Of a stretch of 64,000 nucleotides of DNA, positions 16,042 to 25,464 are shown one piece after another. The DNA is from Iamia sp. SCSIO 61187 (GTDB taxonomy: Bacteria; Actinomycetota; Acidimicrobiia; Acidimicrobiales; Iamiaceae). Made by a program: the position numbers and the translations under genes. How positions within the stretch are numbered: the stretch's first letter is position 1; each line of letters opens with the position of its first letter. The stretch covers positions 1,240,001-1,304,000 of the forward strand of contig NZ_CP050948.1 of NCBI RefSeq assembly GCF_019443745.1. Direction: 5' to 3'. The notes beneath the pieces were generated by a model that did not search any database, was not told the origin of the DNA, and was given only the letters and a program-made list of their open reading frames with translations.

Positions 16042-17052
16042 ATGAGCACGATGACGACGAGGATCACCGCCGCGCTGGCGGGGCTCGTCCTCGCCCTGGC
16101 GCTGGCGGCGACGCCGGCGGCGGCGACGGGGAGCTGGGCCGCCGGCGGCGGAGGGGGTGGCGACGACGGCGGGCGGACGGGGGCCGGGACCTACGCCCCG
16201 ACGCCCGTACCCGGCGGCGCCCAGGAGGGCGAGGTGGCCCTCGGGTCGTTCGTGGCCCCGGACACCGCGGCCGGGAGGCACGGCGCCGCCGACGACTACA
16301 AGGCCGGCGTCGGGTGCTCGATCCAGTGCATCACCGGCGGTGTCGCCTACGGGCGCGGCCCGGACGCCCGCCTCGTGGTCACCACGGACACGCCGGCGAC
16401 GATCCGCATCGTCGTCAGCCGGGCGGGCTACTACCGCCAGATCGTCGGGGAGGCGGGCCAGACCTCGCTGAGCGCCGACTTCGACGACCTCGACGCCGAC
16501 ACCCACTACGACGCCTTCGTGTCGGCGGTGGACGGCGCCGGCCACATCGCCAACCGGTCGGGGTCGTTCACCACCCTCCAGCGCAACGTCCAGGTCGTGT
16601 TCAACCAGGCCGACATCCACGAGGCGCCCTACGGCGACGGTGACTACGGCGCCCAGATCTGGTTCGAGGGCCAGCCCGGCGCGCCGTACCCCGCCGGCGA
16701 CGCCGACGGCGGGGTGCTCCACCTGGGCGTGCAGGACCTGCAGGACCAGGACACCGGGCGCCACCTCTCGCTCGCCGTCGAGCTGACGCAGATCGACGAG
16801 GACGTCGACATCTGCGAGGCCGAGCTCGACGCACCCGAGCCCGAGGTCGGGTACGGCAACTGCAGCTACTCGGCGTCGGCCTGGCTCGACGACGGGTCGT
16901 TCGACCTCGACGATCGTCCCAGCGGCGCCGCCGTGAACGACTACTGGATCGGCGGCACGCTCGTGCTGCCAGGGGGCGGCGCCCTGCCGGGCGGGTACGG
17001 CAGCCCGCTGCAGTTCACCGTCCCCGTGGGCGTCCACGTCACCTTCACCTGA
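16042..17052 (+). CDS. Secreted protein of unknown function with a fibronectin-III-like segment
   Basis: 336 residues. A Sec signal peptide is clear: short basic N-terminus, ALAGLVLALALAATPAAA, cleavage near ATG-SW. A Gly-rich spacer follows, then a region with a pair of close cysteines (GCSIQCITGG). A beta-rich domain containing TPATIRIVVSRAGYYRQ and FDDLDADTHYDAFVSAVDGA resembles a fibronectin III or bacterial Ig sandwich. The C-terminal half is acidic and has a further Cys pair. The ATG was chosen because GGGAGG sits seven bases upstream and the signal peptide starts there. It is divergent from fabD. Function unknown. Confidence 0.75.
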   Translation: MSTMTTRITAALAGLVLALALAATPAAATGSWAAGGGGGGDDGGRTGAGTYAPTPVPGGAQEGEVALGSFVAPDTAAGRHGAADDYKAGVGCSIQCITGGVAYGRGPDARLVVTTDTPATIRIVVSRAGYYRQIVGEAGQTSLSADFDDLDADTHYDAFVSAVDGAGHIANRSGSFTTLQRNVQVVFNQADIHEAPYGDGDYGAQIWFEGQPGAPYPAGDADGGVLHLGVQDLQDQDTGRHLSLAVELTQIDEDVDICEAELDAPEPEVGYGNCSYSASAWLDDGSFDLDDRPSGAAVNDYWIGGTLVLPGGGALPGGYGSPLQFTVPVGVHVTFT

Positions 17053-17067
17053 CGCCGACCCCGACCT

Positions 17068-17119
17068 GCGGACCGGTGATCGGAGCTCCCCCCGGCGGGG
17101 GACCTGATCACCGGTCCGC
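17068..17119. terminator. Bidirectional hairpin between the secreted-protein gene and pyk
   Basis: 14-bp arms GCGGACCGGTGATC (17068-17081) and complement (17106-17119) enclose a second GC-rich stem. It lies between convergent genes. Confidence 0.8.
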
Positions 17120-17135
17120 CGCGCCGGGGCGGTGC

Positions 17136-18566
17136 TCAGATCTGGACGAGGCGGAGCGAGTCGGTGGCGACGCCCTTGTAGTCCGGCGAGCCGGACAAGA
17201 CGGCGACGAGGTCCCCGGTGCGGACGTGGCCCTCGGTGCGGGCGATCTCGATCGCCTGGGACACCTGGTGGTTGATGTCGAACGGCCCCGGGAGGGCGAC
17301 CGGCGTCGCCCCCCACGAGAGGGTCAGCTGGCGCAGGGTGCGGGGGTCGGTCGAGAAGCCCAGGATCGGCGAGCGGGGCCGGTACCGGGCGATCGAGCGC
17401 ACGGTGAACCCGGTGCGGGTGATGCAGATGATCGACGTGGCGCCGCTCTCCGAGGCCGCCCGCCAGGCGGCGTTGGTCATCGAGTTGGTGACGACGTCGT
17501 CGGGCGACACCCGCTGGGCGGCGTTGAGCCGCGACACCTTGGCCGCCCACAGGTCGTAGTCGAACTCCTCGTCGGCCCGCTCGGCGATGCGGGCCATGGT
17601 GGCCACGGCCAGGATCGGGTCGTGGCCGATGGCGGTCTCGCCCGAGAGCATCACCGCGCTGGACCCGTCGAAGACGGCGTTGGCGATGTCGGAGGTCTCG
17701 GCCCGGGTCGGGGTGGGCGCCGAGACCATCGACTCGAGCATCTGGGTGGCCGTGATGGCCGGCTTCCCGACGGCGATGCACTGGTGGATGATCCGCTTCT
17801 GGAGGTGGGGCAGCTCCTCCATCGGCATCTCGGCCCCGAGGTCGCCGCGGGCGACCATGACGGCGCCGGCGGCCTCGATGATGCCGTCCAGGTTCTCGAC
17901 CGCGGCCCGGGTCTCCACCTTGGCGATGACGAGGGGCCCGGCGGGGTACGGCTCGGTGCCGACGCGACGGATGTCGTGGGCCGACCGCACGAAGGAGACG
18001 GCGACCATGTCGACGCCCTCGGTGACGAAGGCGTCGAGCAGGTGCAGGTCGTGGGGGGTGGGGGTCGGCACGCGGAGCCGCTCGGACGGGATGTGCACGC
18101 CGGGGCGGCCCTGCAGCCGCCCCCCGTGCAGGACCCGGACGCGCAGCGAGTCGGCCATGGCGTCGACGACCTCGACGACCACCCCGCCGTCGCCGAAGAC
18201 CATGCGGTCGCCACCGTGCATGTCCTGCAGGAGGCCGGCGTAGTCGACGTGGACGCGCTCGGCGGTGCTGGGCTCGTCGCCCGGCGCCATCACCACCAGG
18301 GACTCGGTCGCCAGGTGGACCCCGCCGTCGGGGAAGGTGCCGGCCCGGACCTTGGGGCCGGGGAGGTCGGCGAGGATGCCGAGGGGCCGCCCGACCGACG
18401 CCTCGACCCGGCGGAGCCGTCGGTACCGGTCGATGGCCTCGTCGAGGGATCCGTGCGAGAGGTTGATGCGGACGACGTCGACACCCGCCTCCACCATGTC
18501 CTTCAGCACGGCCTCCGACTCGGAGGCGGGACCCATGGTGGCGATGATCTTCGTGCGACGGCTCAC
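17136..18566 (-). CDS. pyk: Pyruvate kinase
   Basis: 476 residues. Visible motifs: RRTKIIATMGPASES, VRINLSHGS, ADLPGPKVR, VIAKVETRAAVENLDGI, VMVARGDLGAEMP and KPAITATQMLESM. It transfers phosphate from PEP to ADP at the end of glycolysis and needs divalent and usually monovalent cations. The protein is full length. The GTG start lies seven bases after CATACT. With pckG at 28983 the window encodes both directions of the PEP node. Confidence 0.96.
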   Translation of the reverse strand: MSRRTKIIATMGPASESEAVLKDMVEAGVDVVRINLSHGSLDEAIDRYRRLRRVEASVGRPLGILADLPGPKVRAGTFPDGGVHLATESLVVMAPGDEPSTAERVHVDYAGLLQDMHGGDRMVFGDGGVVVEVVDAMADSLRVRVLHGGRLQGRPGVHIPSERLRVPTPTPHDLHLLDAFVTEGVDMVAVSFVRSAHDIRRVGTEPYPAGPLVIAKVETRAAVENLDGIIEAAGAVMVARGDLGAEMPMEELPHLQKRIIHQCIAVGKPAITATQMLESMVSAPTPTRAETSDIANAVFDGSSAVMLSGETAIGHDPILAVATMARIAERADEEFDYDLWAAKVSRLNAAQRVSPDDVVTNSMTNAAWRAASESGATSIICITRTGFTVRSIARYRPRSPILGFSTDPRTLRQLTLSWGATPVALPGPFDINHQVSQAIEIARTEGHVRTGDLVAVLSGSPDYKGVATDSLRLVQI

Positions 18567-18573
18567 TGGGTCC

Positions 18574-18579
18574 AGTATG
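18574..18579 (-). promoter_or_regulatory. -10 CATACT of pyk
   Basis: CATACT ends seven bases before the GTG start. Confidence 0.45.
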
Positions 18580-18634
18580 ACGGTCCCCCGCCCGGCCCAC
18601 GACGGACCTTTCGCCTGTTCGCCGCCGGGCCACG

Positions 18635-19774
18635 ATGCCGATGCCGCCCGACCACCCGACCGCCACCCGCAGCCCGACCTGGTCGGGGTTCCTCCCGGCC
18701 CAGCCGGCGGCCCGGTCGCGCGACCTGCTGCGCAGCGGTGGCGGCGCCCTGCTCGGCATCCTCCTCACCGCGGTGATCGGCCGCCTGGCGCTGGGCGCGG
18801 ACGGCGACCTCCCCTGGATCGTCGCACCCATGGGGGCCAGCGCCGTCCTGCTCTACTGCGTGCCCGGCAGCCCGCTGGCCCAGCCGTGGTCGGTGGTCGT
18901 CGGCAACGTGGCCTCGACCCTGGTCGGCCTGGCCGCCGCCGCCGTCGTCGACCCCGCCCCGGCGGCCGCCGCCGTCGGGGTCGGCGTCGCCATCGCCGTG
19001 ATGATCGCCCTGCGGTGCCTCCACCCGCCCGGCGGTGCCTGCGCCCTCGTCGCCGCCCTGGCGCCGGCCGCGGTGACCGGGCACGGCGTCACCTTCGCCC
19101 TCTGGCCGGTCGGGCTCAACTCTCTGGTGATGGTGGCGGTGGCGGTGGCGTTCCACCGGGCGACCGGGCGCGCCTACCCCCACGTGGCCCCGGCCGCGCC
19201 GGTCCCGACGCCCGAGCACGCCGCCGACGCCGCTGCCACGGCCAGCCGGGTCGGGACCGACGACGTGGCCGCCGCCATGGCTCGCCTCGACCAGGGCCTC
19301 GACGTGGCCCCCGCCGACGTGGTCGCCCTGATCCGGGAGGCCGAGGCCCAGGCCCTCGACCGCCGTCTCGGCGGGCTGCGGTGCGGCGCCGTGATGCGCA
19401 CCGACGTCGTCACCGTGACGCCGGGCGACAGCCTGTTCCGGGTCCGCCTGCTGATCAACGAGCACCGGGTCAAGGCCCTCCCGGTGGTCGACGACGACCG
19501 GCGGGTCGTGGGCATCGTCGCCATCGTCGACCTGTTCAACCTCGATGCCGGCGACCTCACCCCGGTCCACCGGCTGATGACGACCGACGTGGCGACCGTC
19601 CACCAGGACACGCCGGTGGCCGACCTGGTCGGGCTCATGGTCGAGCGCGGCCACCGCCACGTCCCGGTGCTCGACGACGACGACCGCCTGGTCGGTCTGG
19701 TGGCGCGGGCGGACCTGATCGGCGTCCTCCACCGCCTCCTGATCGAGGGTGGGGCGGCTACGGCAGGCGGCTGA
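18635..19774 (+). CDS. HPP-family membrane protein with two C-terminal CBS domains
   Basis: 379 residues. The N-terminal half has about four membrane segments (ALLGILLTAVIGRLAL, WIVAPMGASAVLLYCVPGSP, VVGNVASTLVGLAAAAVV, GVGVAIAVMIALRCLHPPG). It contains the HPP family motifs APMGASAVLL and LHPPGGA. The C-terminal half carries paired CBS modules starting at VMRTDVVTVTPGD and LMTTDVATVHQDT, which usually bind adenine nucleotides. HPP proteins are implicated in nitrite transport in some organisms; the role here is unknown. Its 3' end overlaps the VWA gene on the other strand by 17 bp. Confidence 0.85.
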   Translation: MPMPPDHPTATRSPTWSGFLPAQPAARSRDLLRSGGGALLGILLTAVIGRLALGADGDLPWIVAPMGASAVLLYCVPGSPLAQPWSVVVGNVASTLVGLAAAAVVDPAPAAAAVGVGVAIAVMIALRCLHPPGGACALVAALAPAAVTGHGVTFALWPVGLNSLVMVAVAVAFHRATGRAYPHVAPAAPVPTPEHAADAAATASRVGTDDVAAAMARLDQGLDVAPADVVALIREAEAQALDRRLGGLRCGAVMRTDVVTVTPGDSLFRVRLLINEHRVKALPVVDDDRRVVGIVAIVDLFNLDAGDLTPVHRLMTTDVATVHQDTPVADLVGLMVERGHRHVPVLDDDDRLVGLVARADLIGVLHRLLIEGGAATAGG

Positions 19775-20741
19775 ACCAGACCAGCGACAGGCAGGACCCG
19801 AGGAACAGGAGGGTCATCCCGAGGCCGACGAACCACCGACCGACCTCGTTGAACTCGATCTCGTAGCCGATCGAGGACCCGATGTTGCGGTAGACCTCGC
19901 GCAGCTCGCCCTCGGTGGCGGCGCGGAAGGCCCGCCCCTCGGTGGCGTCGGCGATCGCCTCGAGGGCGGCGTGGTCGACGTCGACGGGGACGGGCGCCGG
20001 CTCCTCGGGGAGGATGATCACCCCGTTCTCGGTGCCGAAGGCGATGGTGTCGACGGGGACACCGGCCTCGGACGCGGCCTGGGCGCCGGCGCTGTCGGGG
20101 CGACCCACCGTGGTCTTGCCGTCGGACATGAGGACGATCCGGGCCGGGACCTCCTCGTTGTCCTCGTCGCCCTCGGCGATGGGGGCCTGCTTGATGGCCT
20201 GGAGGGAGGTGAAGATGGCCTCGCCGATGGCGGTCCGCTCGTCGAGCTCGAGGGTGGTGATGGCGGTCCGCACCCGGGCCCGGTCGGTGGTGGGCGGCAC
20301 GAGGATCGCGCCCGTGCCGTTGAAGCTCACCAGGCCGACGTTGATCTGGGGCGGGATGATCGTGAGGAACTGCGTCGCCGCCGCCTGGGCGGCGACGAGG
20401 CGGTTCGGGTCGACGTCCTCGGCCATCATCGACAGCGAGGTGTCGATGGCCAGGATGATCGTGGCCCGCTCGCGGGGGACGCGCTCCTCCCGGGCCGGGC
20501 GGGCGACCGACACCACCAGGGCGGTGATGGCCATGAGCAGGAGGATGGCGGGGATGTGGCGCCGCCAGCCGGGGGAGCGGGGGGCGACGCTCTGGAGCAG
20601 GTCGAGGTTGGTGAACCGCACCGCGTAGGTGCGGCGCCGGGTCTGGAGGACGACGTAGGCGATCGCCATGGCGGCGACGACGACGAGCAGCCAGAAGCGG
20701 TCGGGGGCGAGGTAGGTCAGGGCCAGCATCGGTGCTCTCAC
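19758..20741 (-). CDS. VWA-domain membrane protein (BatA-like)
   Basis: 327 residues. Membrane segments flank a von Willebrand A domain: two near the N-terminus (FWLLVVVAAMAIAYVV, AILLLMAITALVVSVA) and one at the end (FVGLGMTLLFLGSCLSLVWF). The MIDAS motif AIDTSLSM, the LVSFNGTG strand and VLMSDGKTT are present. The GTG start overlaps the DUF58 stop (GTGA). Third gene of a MoxR-DUF58-VWA unit, whose relatives act in chaperone-like maturation or stress responses of the envelope. Confidence 0.87.
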   Translation of the reverse strand: MRAPMLALTYLAPDRFWLLVVVAAMAIAYVVLQTRRRTYAVRFTNLDLLQSVAPRSPGWRRHIPAILLLMAITALVVSVARPAREERVPRERATIILAIDTSLSMMAEDVDPNRLVAAQAAATQFLTIIPPQINVGLVSFNGTGAILVPPTTDRARVRTAITTLELDERTAIGEAIFTSLQAIKQAPIAEGDEDNEEVPARIVLMSDGKTTVGRPDSAGAQAASEAGVPVDTIAFGTENGVIILPEEPAPVPVDVDHAALEAIADATEGRAFRAATEGELREVYRNIGSSIGYEIEFNEVGRWFVGLGMTLLFLGSCLSLVWFSRLP

Positions 20742-21676
20742 GCGGTGGTCCGGGGGGCGATGTCACGGGTGCGCTCGCGCCGCTGGGACACGAAGCGCAC
20801 GATGTCGAGCAGCCAGTCGCGATCGGTGCGCAGCTGCAGGTGGTCGGACCCGCCGGCGCGGATGGCGTCGGCGATGGCCCCCCGCTGGGCCGCCGCCGCG
20901 GCGGCGTAGCGCTCGCGGATCTTGGGGTTGGCGGTCTGGATCTCGAAGAGCTCCCCGCTGCGCGGGTCGACGAGGGACAAGACGCCGACCGACGGCAGCT
21001 CGACCTCGCGGGGGTCGACGATCTCGATGCAGAGCACCTCGTGGCGGACACCGAGCCGGGCGAGGGGCTGGCGCCACTGCTCGGGGTCCTCGAGGAAGTC
21101 GGACACGACGACGATCAGCCCGCGCCGCCGGGCGACGCCGCCGAGCTTGTCGAGGGCCCCACCGAGGTCGGTGGTGCCGGTGGGGTGGCGGGCGGCGGAG
21201 ACCAGACGGTGCAGGACCGCCATCAGGTGGTCCTTGCCCCCGCGGGCGGGGACGATCTGGTGGCCGGTGGGCCCGGCCAGGATGGCGCCGAGGCGGTTGC
21301 CGGTGCGGTGGGTGAGGAACCCGACGGCGGCGGCGGCCGAGACGGCGAGGTCGCGCTTCTCGCACAGGGCCGTGCCGAAGTCGAGCGACGGCGAGTCGTC
21401 GGCCAGGACCCAGCACTCGAGCTCGCGGTCGGCGATGGTCTCCCGCACGTGGGGATCGGTCATCCGGGCGGTGACGTTCCAGTCGATGCGGCGCACGTCG
21501 TCGCCGGGGCTGTAGAGCCGGGTCTCGCCCTGCTCGGTGCCGTGGCCGGGCACCAGGCCCATGTACTCACCGTGGAGGAGGCCGTCGAGGCGGCGGCGCA
21601 CGACGAGGTCGAGGCGCCGGAGCACCTCGGTGGGATCGCTGTGGCTGACCCGGGGCGGGACGTTGGCGACGGCCAT
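20738..21676 (-). CDS. DUF58 family protein
   Basis: 312 residues. DUF58 hallmarks: YSPGDDVRRIDWNVTARM, then ADDSPSLDFGT, and a degenerate VWA-like C-terminal region (LIVVVSDFLEDPEQW). It partners the MoxR ATPase upstream (16-base gap) and the VWA protein downstream (4-bp overlap). The start was set at the ATG giving MAVANVPP, because the longer open frame reads into low-complexity antisense of the MoxR tail. Biochemical role not established. Confidence 0.88.
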   Translation of the reverse strand: MAVANVPPRVSHSDPTEVLRRLDLVVRRRLDGLLHGEYMGLVPGHGTEQGETRLYSPGDDVRRIDWNVTARMTDPHVRETIADRELECWVLADDSPSLDFGTALCEKRDLAVSAAAAVGFLTHRTGNRLGAILAGPTGHQIVPARGGKDHLMAVLHRLVSAARHPTGTTDLGGALDKLGGVARRRGLIVVVSDFLEDPEQWRQPLARLGVRHEVLCIEIVDPREVELPSVGVLSLVDPRSGELFEIQTANPKIRERYAAAAAAQRGAIADAIRAGGSDHLQLRTDRDWLLDIVRFVSQRRERTRDIAPRTTA

Positions 21677-21692
21677 GGCCGGGGGGCGCCGG

Positions 21693-23057
21693 TCAGCCCT
21701 CGGCCCGGTCGGCGGGCGGGGGCCACGCCTGCTCGGCCGTCGGTGGGGGCGGCGGGCCGGGGGTGCCGGCCGGCGCGTCGGCGGGGGCGGCGGACGGGGC
21801 GGGGGAGGCGGGGGACGGGGCGGCCCAGGGCGAGTCGACTCCGGGGGGTGGGTCGCCGGCGCCCACGTAGGGCGCGGGGCCCGGGCCGCCGGCTCCGGCC
21901 GCCGCCCCCGGGCCGGGTTGGCCGTAGGCGCCGTAGGTCCCCGTCGCCGCACCCTGGTCGGCGTAGGCGGCGGCCTCGGGCCGGTGGGCGGAGCGGGCGT
22001 CGTAGGAGGCGGTGCCGGCGTCGGCCCCGTAGCCGCCCCGGCTCGCCTCGTGGATCTGGCGGGGGGCGGGCACCGTCGAGAGGACCCGGGCCAGGATCTG
22101 GTCGGCGGTGACGCCCTGGGCCAGGGCCTCGTAGGACAGGACGAGCCGGTGGCGCAGCACGTCGGGGGCCACGTCGAAGACGTCCTGGGGGACGAGGTGG
22201 TCGCGGCCCCGCATCAGGGCCAGGCAGCGCCCGGCCCGCACCAGCCCTAGGCTGGCCCGGGGGGAGCCGCCGTAGGTGAGCAGCGGCTCGATGTCGGACA
22301 GGGCGTAGTTGGCCGGGTACCGGGTGGCCAGCACCACGGTGACGGCGTAGTCGACCACGGCCCGGTCGACCCGCACGGCGTCGGCCAACCCCTGCAGGGC
22401 GATGAGGTCCTCGAGGGTGACGACGGGCTCGGCCTCGGGGGGCGTCACGCCCATCCGGTACACGATGTCGACCTCCTCGCCCGCCGTCGGGTAGTCGACC
22501 ACGACCTTCATGAGGAACCGGTCGCGCTGGGCCTCGGGGAGGGGGTACACGCCCTCGGACTCGATGGGGTTCTGGGTGGCCAGGACCAGGAAGGGGTCGG
22601 GCACCGGGAACGTCTTGCCGCCGATGGAGACCTGGCGCTCGGCCATGACCTCCAGCAGGGCGGACTGGACCTTGGCCGGGGCCCGGTTGATCTCGTCGGC
22701 CAGCAGGAAGTTGACGAACACCGGACCCAGCTCGATGTCGAACTCCTCCCGGCTGGCCCGGAAGATCCGGGTCCCCATGACGTCGGCGGGGAGGAGGTCG
22801 GGGGTGAACTGGATGCGGGAGAAGGTGCCCGAGACGGTGCGCGACAGGGTCTCGGCGGCGAGCGTCTTGGCCAGGCCGGGCACGCCCTCGAGCAGGACGT
22901 GGCCCTTGGCCAGGAGGGCGACCATCAGCCGCTCGATGGGCCGGTCCTGGCCCACGATCACCCGCCGGACCTCGGACTGGACCCGGTCGAGCAGCGCCGC
23001 CGCCTCGGCGGGCGTCGGCGGGCTGCTGGGCTTGGCGAGCGACGGGCTGTCGGGCAT
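21693..23057 (-). CDS. MoxR-type AAA+ ATPase with a long Pro/Ala-rich tail
   Basis: 454 residues. Walker A GVPGLAKT (58-65), Walker B region FLLADEINRAP, sensor segment VLATQNPIESEGVYPLPEAQ, arginine region RDRFLMKV. The ATPase and lid end near residue 340. The remaining ~110 residues are Pro/Ala/Gly-rich and probably disordered, which is unusual for MoxR (about 320-350 aa). GGAGG lies five bases before the ATG, and a TAGCCT (23085-23090) is about 27 bases upstream. First gene of the MoxR-DUF58-VWA operon, divergent from the response regulator. Confidence 0.9.
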   Translation of the reverse strand: MPDSPSLAKPSSPPTPAEAAALLDRVQSEVRRVIVGQDRPIERLMVALLAKGHVLLEGVPGLAKTLAAETLSRTVSGTFSRIQFTPDLLPADVMGTRIFRASREEFDIELGPVFVNFLLADEINRAPAKVQSALLEVMAERQVSIGGKTFPVPDPFLVLATQNPIESEGVYPLPEAQRDRFLMKVVVDYPTAGEEVDIVYRMGVTPPEAEPVVTLEDLIALQGLADAVRVDRAVVDYAVTVVLATRYPANYALSDIEPLLTYGGSPRASLGLVRAGRCLALMRGRDHLVPQDVFDVAPDVLRHRLVLSYEALAQGVTADQILARVLSTVPAPRQIHEASRGGYGADAGTASYDARSAHRPEAAAYADQGAATGTYGAYGQPGPGAAAGAGGPGPAPYVGAGDPPPGVDSPWAAPSPASPAPSAAPADAPAGTPGPPPPPTAEQAWPPPADRAEG

Positions 23058-23084
23058 CGGTCCTCCGGGTCGGTGGTCCGAGCC

Positions 23085-23090
23085 AGGCTA
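23085..23090 (-). promoter_or_regulatory. -10 TAGCCT of the MoxR operon
   Basis: TAGCCT about 27 bases before ATG. The start here also has a ribosome site, unlike the leaderless genes. Confidence 0.4.
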
Positions 23091-23203
23091 GAGCCCCGCG
23101 GGGCCCGGCCGACCGGCGGGGCGAGGGTGCCCCGTCCCCTGCGACACGTCACGTCCTCCGACCCCGCCCGCCGCCCTGAAGGGGTCGGCCGCCGCCGACG
23201 CCG

Positions 23204-23209
23204 TACCCT
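23204..23209 (+). promoter_or_regulatory. -10 TACCCT of the response regulator
   Basis: TACCCT ends eight bases before the ATG at 23218. Confidence 0.5.
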
Positions 23210-23217
23210 TCGGTGTC

Positions 23218-23961
23218 ATGCGCCTCTTGGTCGTGGAGGACGAGGTCGACCTGGCCGACGCCCTGGCCCGGGGTTTGCGCCGCGAGGGCTACGCCGTCGA
23301 CGTCGCCAACGACGGCGCCGCCGCCGTCGAGCGGCTGCGGCTGACCGCCTACGACCTGATCTGCCTCGACCTCAACCTCCCCGACACCGACGGCCTCACC
23401 CTGTGCCGCCAGATCCGCACCGACCCGACCCTGCGCCCCGATGACGAGGTCGGGGCGCCGCGGATCCTGATGCTCACGGCCCGCGACGCCGTCGACGACC
23501 GGGTCACCGGGCTCGACGAGGGCGCCGACGACTACCTGGTCAAGCCGTTCTCCTTCGCCGAGGTGGCGGCGCGGGTCCGGTCGCTGCTGCGGCGGGACGC
23601 GGGGCGGACGACCTCGGAGGTCCGGGTCGGGCCGCTGCGCCTCGACGCGGCCCGGTTCGAGGCCTGGCGGGGCGACCGACGCCTCGACCTCACGGCCAAG
23701 GAGTTCGCCCTCCTCCGCTACTTCATGGCCCACCCCGGCCACGTCATGAGCCAGGAGCGGCTCCTCGAGCACGTGTGGGACGAGCACGCCGACCCGTTCA
23801 CCAACACCGTGCGGGTCACGGTCGGGACGCTGCGCCGCAAGATCCAGGTCGACGGGGAGACCCCGCTGATCGAGACGGTGGTCGGCCGCGGGTACCGGCT
23901 GGTCGACCACGGCGCCGACGGGTCCGACGGCGTCACTGCCGGCCCCGGGGCCCCGCCGTGA
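23218..23961 (+). CDS. OmpR/PhoB-type response regulator
   Basis: 247 residues. The receiver domain has VVEDEVDLADAL, phospho-acceptor Asp51 (CLDLNLPDTDG), LTARDA and the conserved Lys in LVKPF. The C-terminal winged helix has LDLTAKEFALLRYFM, VMSQERLLEHVW, NTVRVTVGTLRRKI and GRGYRLV. It is paired with the histidine kinase that starts by GTGA overlap, so they form one two-component system. Signal and regulon unknown. It follows the PrrA/MprA-like layout common in Actinobacteria. Confidence 0.93.
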   Translation: MRLLVVEDEVDLADALARGLRREGYAVDVANDGAAAVERLRLTAYDLICLDLNLPDTDGLTLCRQIRTDPTLRPDDEVGAPRILMLTARDAVDDRVTGLDEGADDYLVKPFSFAEVAARVRSLLRRDAGRTTSEVRVGPLRLDAARFEAWRGDRRLDLTAKEFALLRYFMAHPGHVMSQERLLEHVWDEHADPFTNTVRVTVGTLRRKIQVDGETPLIETVVGRGYRLVDHGADGSDGVTAGPGAPP

Positions 23962-25349
23962 CGCGGGCCGAGGGAGCCGTCGCCGGGGGCACCTCGAGCC
24001 GCATGACCACGGCCCGGATCGAGCAGGTCGCCCTTCGCCTGCCCGACTGGATGGGCTCGATCCGGTTCCGCCTCACCGTCATGTACTCGCTCGTGCTCTT
24101 CGGCCTGGCCGCCACCCTGGTCGCCGGGCTGTACCTCGCCCTGGCCGCCCGCCTCGACGAGACCTCCATGTCGGAGACCCGGTCGGGGATCCGCGTCGTG
24201 CCCCAGCCCGACGGGAGCCAGGTGATCGAGCGGGTCGAGGTCAGCGACCTCGAGACCTTCGAGGAGCTGGTCAACCGGCGGTCCCTCCAGCTGCTCAAGG
24301 GCTACAGCTTCTCGGCCCTCGGGCTGCTGTTCGTCGCCAGCCTGGGGGTGGGCTGGCTGATCGCCGGCCGGGTGCTGGCGCCCATCGACCGGATCACCGC
24401 CGTCGCCCGCGACATCCAGGCGACCGACCTGGCCCGCCGCATCCACCTGCGGGGGCCGCCCGACGAGCTGAAGGACCTGGCCGACACCTTCGACGACATG
24501 CTCGGCCGCCTCGACGAGGCCTTCCAGCAGCAGCGCCGGTTCATCCAGGAGGCGTCGCACGAGCTGCGGAACCCGCTCGCCGTCATCCGCACCAACCTCG
24601 ACGTCACCCTCGACGACCCCGACGCCACGGTGGACGACCTCCGGGCCACGGCCGAGGTGGTGAACCGCTCGGCGCTGCGCATGGGCGTGCTCGTCGACGA
24701 CCTGCTCACCTACGCCCGCCAGGGGTCGCCGGTGCGCGAGGTCGGGCCCGTCGACCTCGACGAGGTGGTCGCCGACGCCGTGGCCGACTTCTCGGCCAGC
24801 GCCCAGGCCCGCCACCTCGACCTCATCGGCGCCCCGTCGGTCGCGGGGGAGCAGGTCGGCGTGGTCGGCGATCGCATCGCCCTGCGCCAGGCGGTGGCCA
24901 ACCTGGTGGCCAACGCCGTGCGCCTCGCCCCCGAGGGCACCGCCGTCCGGGTCGCCGCCGGCCGGGACGGGCCGTGGGCGTGGATCGCGGTCGACGACGG
25001 CGGCCCCGGGATCCCCGTCGCCGACCACGAGCACGTCTTCGAGCGGTTCTGGCGGGGCGACCAGCAGCGGGCCCGGGCCGAGGGGCGCAGCGGGCTGGGG
25101 CTGGCCATCGTCCGCCAGATCGCCGCGACCCACGGCGGCGAGGTCCGCCTGGTCGACAACGACCGGGGCGGGTCGACCTTCACCCTGTGGCTGCCGGCGG
25201 CGGAGCCCGAGCCCGAGGTGCCGACCGACCCGGACCCGACGCCGAGCCGCTCCCCCTTGGTCGCCACGGCGAGGAGCCGTCTACGGTCCCACCGACCCGC
25301 TGATCAGTCGCCGCGTGCGACCGACCAGGAGCAACCGACGTCCTCGTGA
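23958..25349 (+). CDS. Membrane sensor histidine kinase
   Basis: 463 residues from the GTG overlapping the regulator stop. TM1 about 38-62, a short extracytoplasmic stretch (~55 aa), TM2 about 117-138, HAMP (VLAPIDRITAVARDIQ), H-box with His201 (QEASHELRNPLAVI), N-box NLVANAVRLA, G1 DDGGPGIP, G2 SGLGLAIVRQI. The small sensor loop leaves the stimulus open. The C-terminal ~45 residues are low-complexity. Confidence 0.92.
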   Translation: MTRAEGAVAGGTSSRMTTARIEQVALRLPDWMGSIRFRLTVMYSLVLFGLAATLVAGLYLALAARLDETSMSETRSGIRVVPQPDGSQVIERVEVSDLETFEELVNRRSLQLLKGYSFSALGLLFVASLGVGWLIAGRVLAPIDRITAVARDIQATDLARRIHLRGPPDELKDLADTFDDMLGRLDEAFQQQRRFIQEASHELRNPLAVIRTNLDVTLDDPDATVDDLRATAEVVNRSALRMGVLVDDLLTYARQGSPVREVGPVDLDEVVADAVADFSASAQARHLDLIGAPSVAGEQVGVVGDRIALRQAVANLVANAVRLAPEGTAVRVAAGRDGPWAWIAVDDGGPGIPVADHEHVFERFWRGDQQRARAEGRSGLGLAIVRQIAATHGGEVRLVDNDRGGSTFTLWLPAAEPEPEVPTDPDPTPSRSPLVATARSRLRSHRPADQSPRATDQEQPTSS

Positions 25350-25464
25350 GCGAAGCGAACCAGCAAGCACGGCATCGTTCACGCGGCGGAGCCGCCGCAC
25401 CTCAGCGGCGCACCCCCAGATCACCGACCGGCCCGAGTGCCGCCAACCAACGCAAGGAGCGCCG

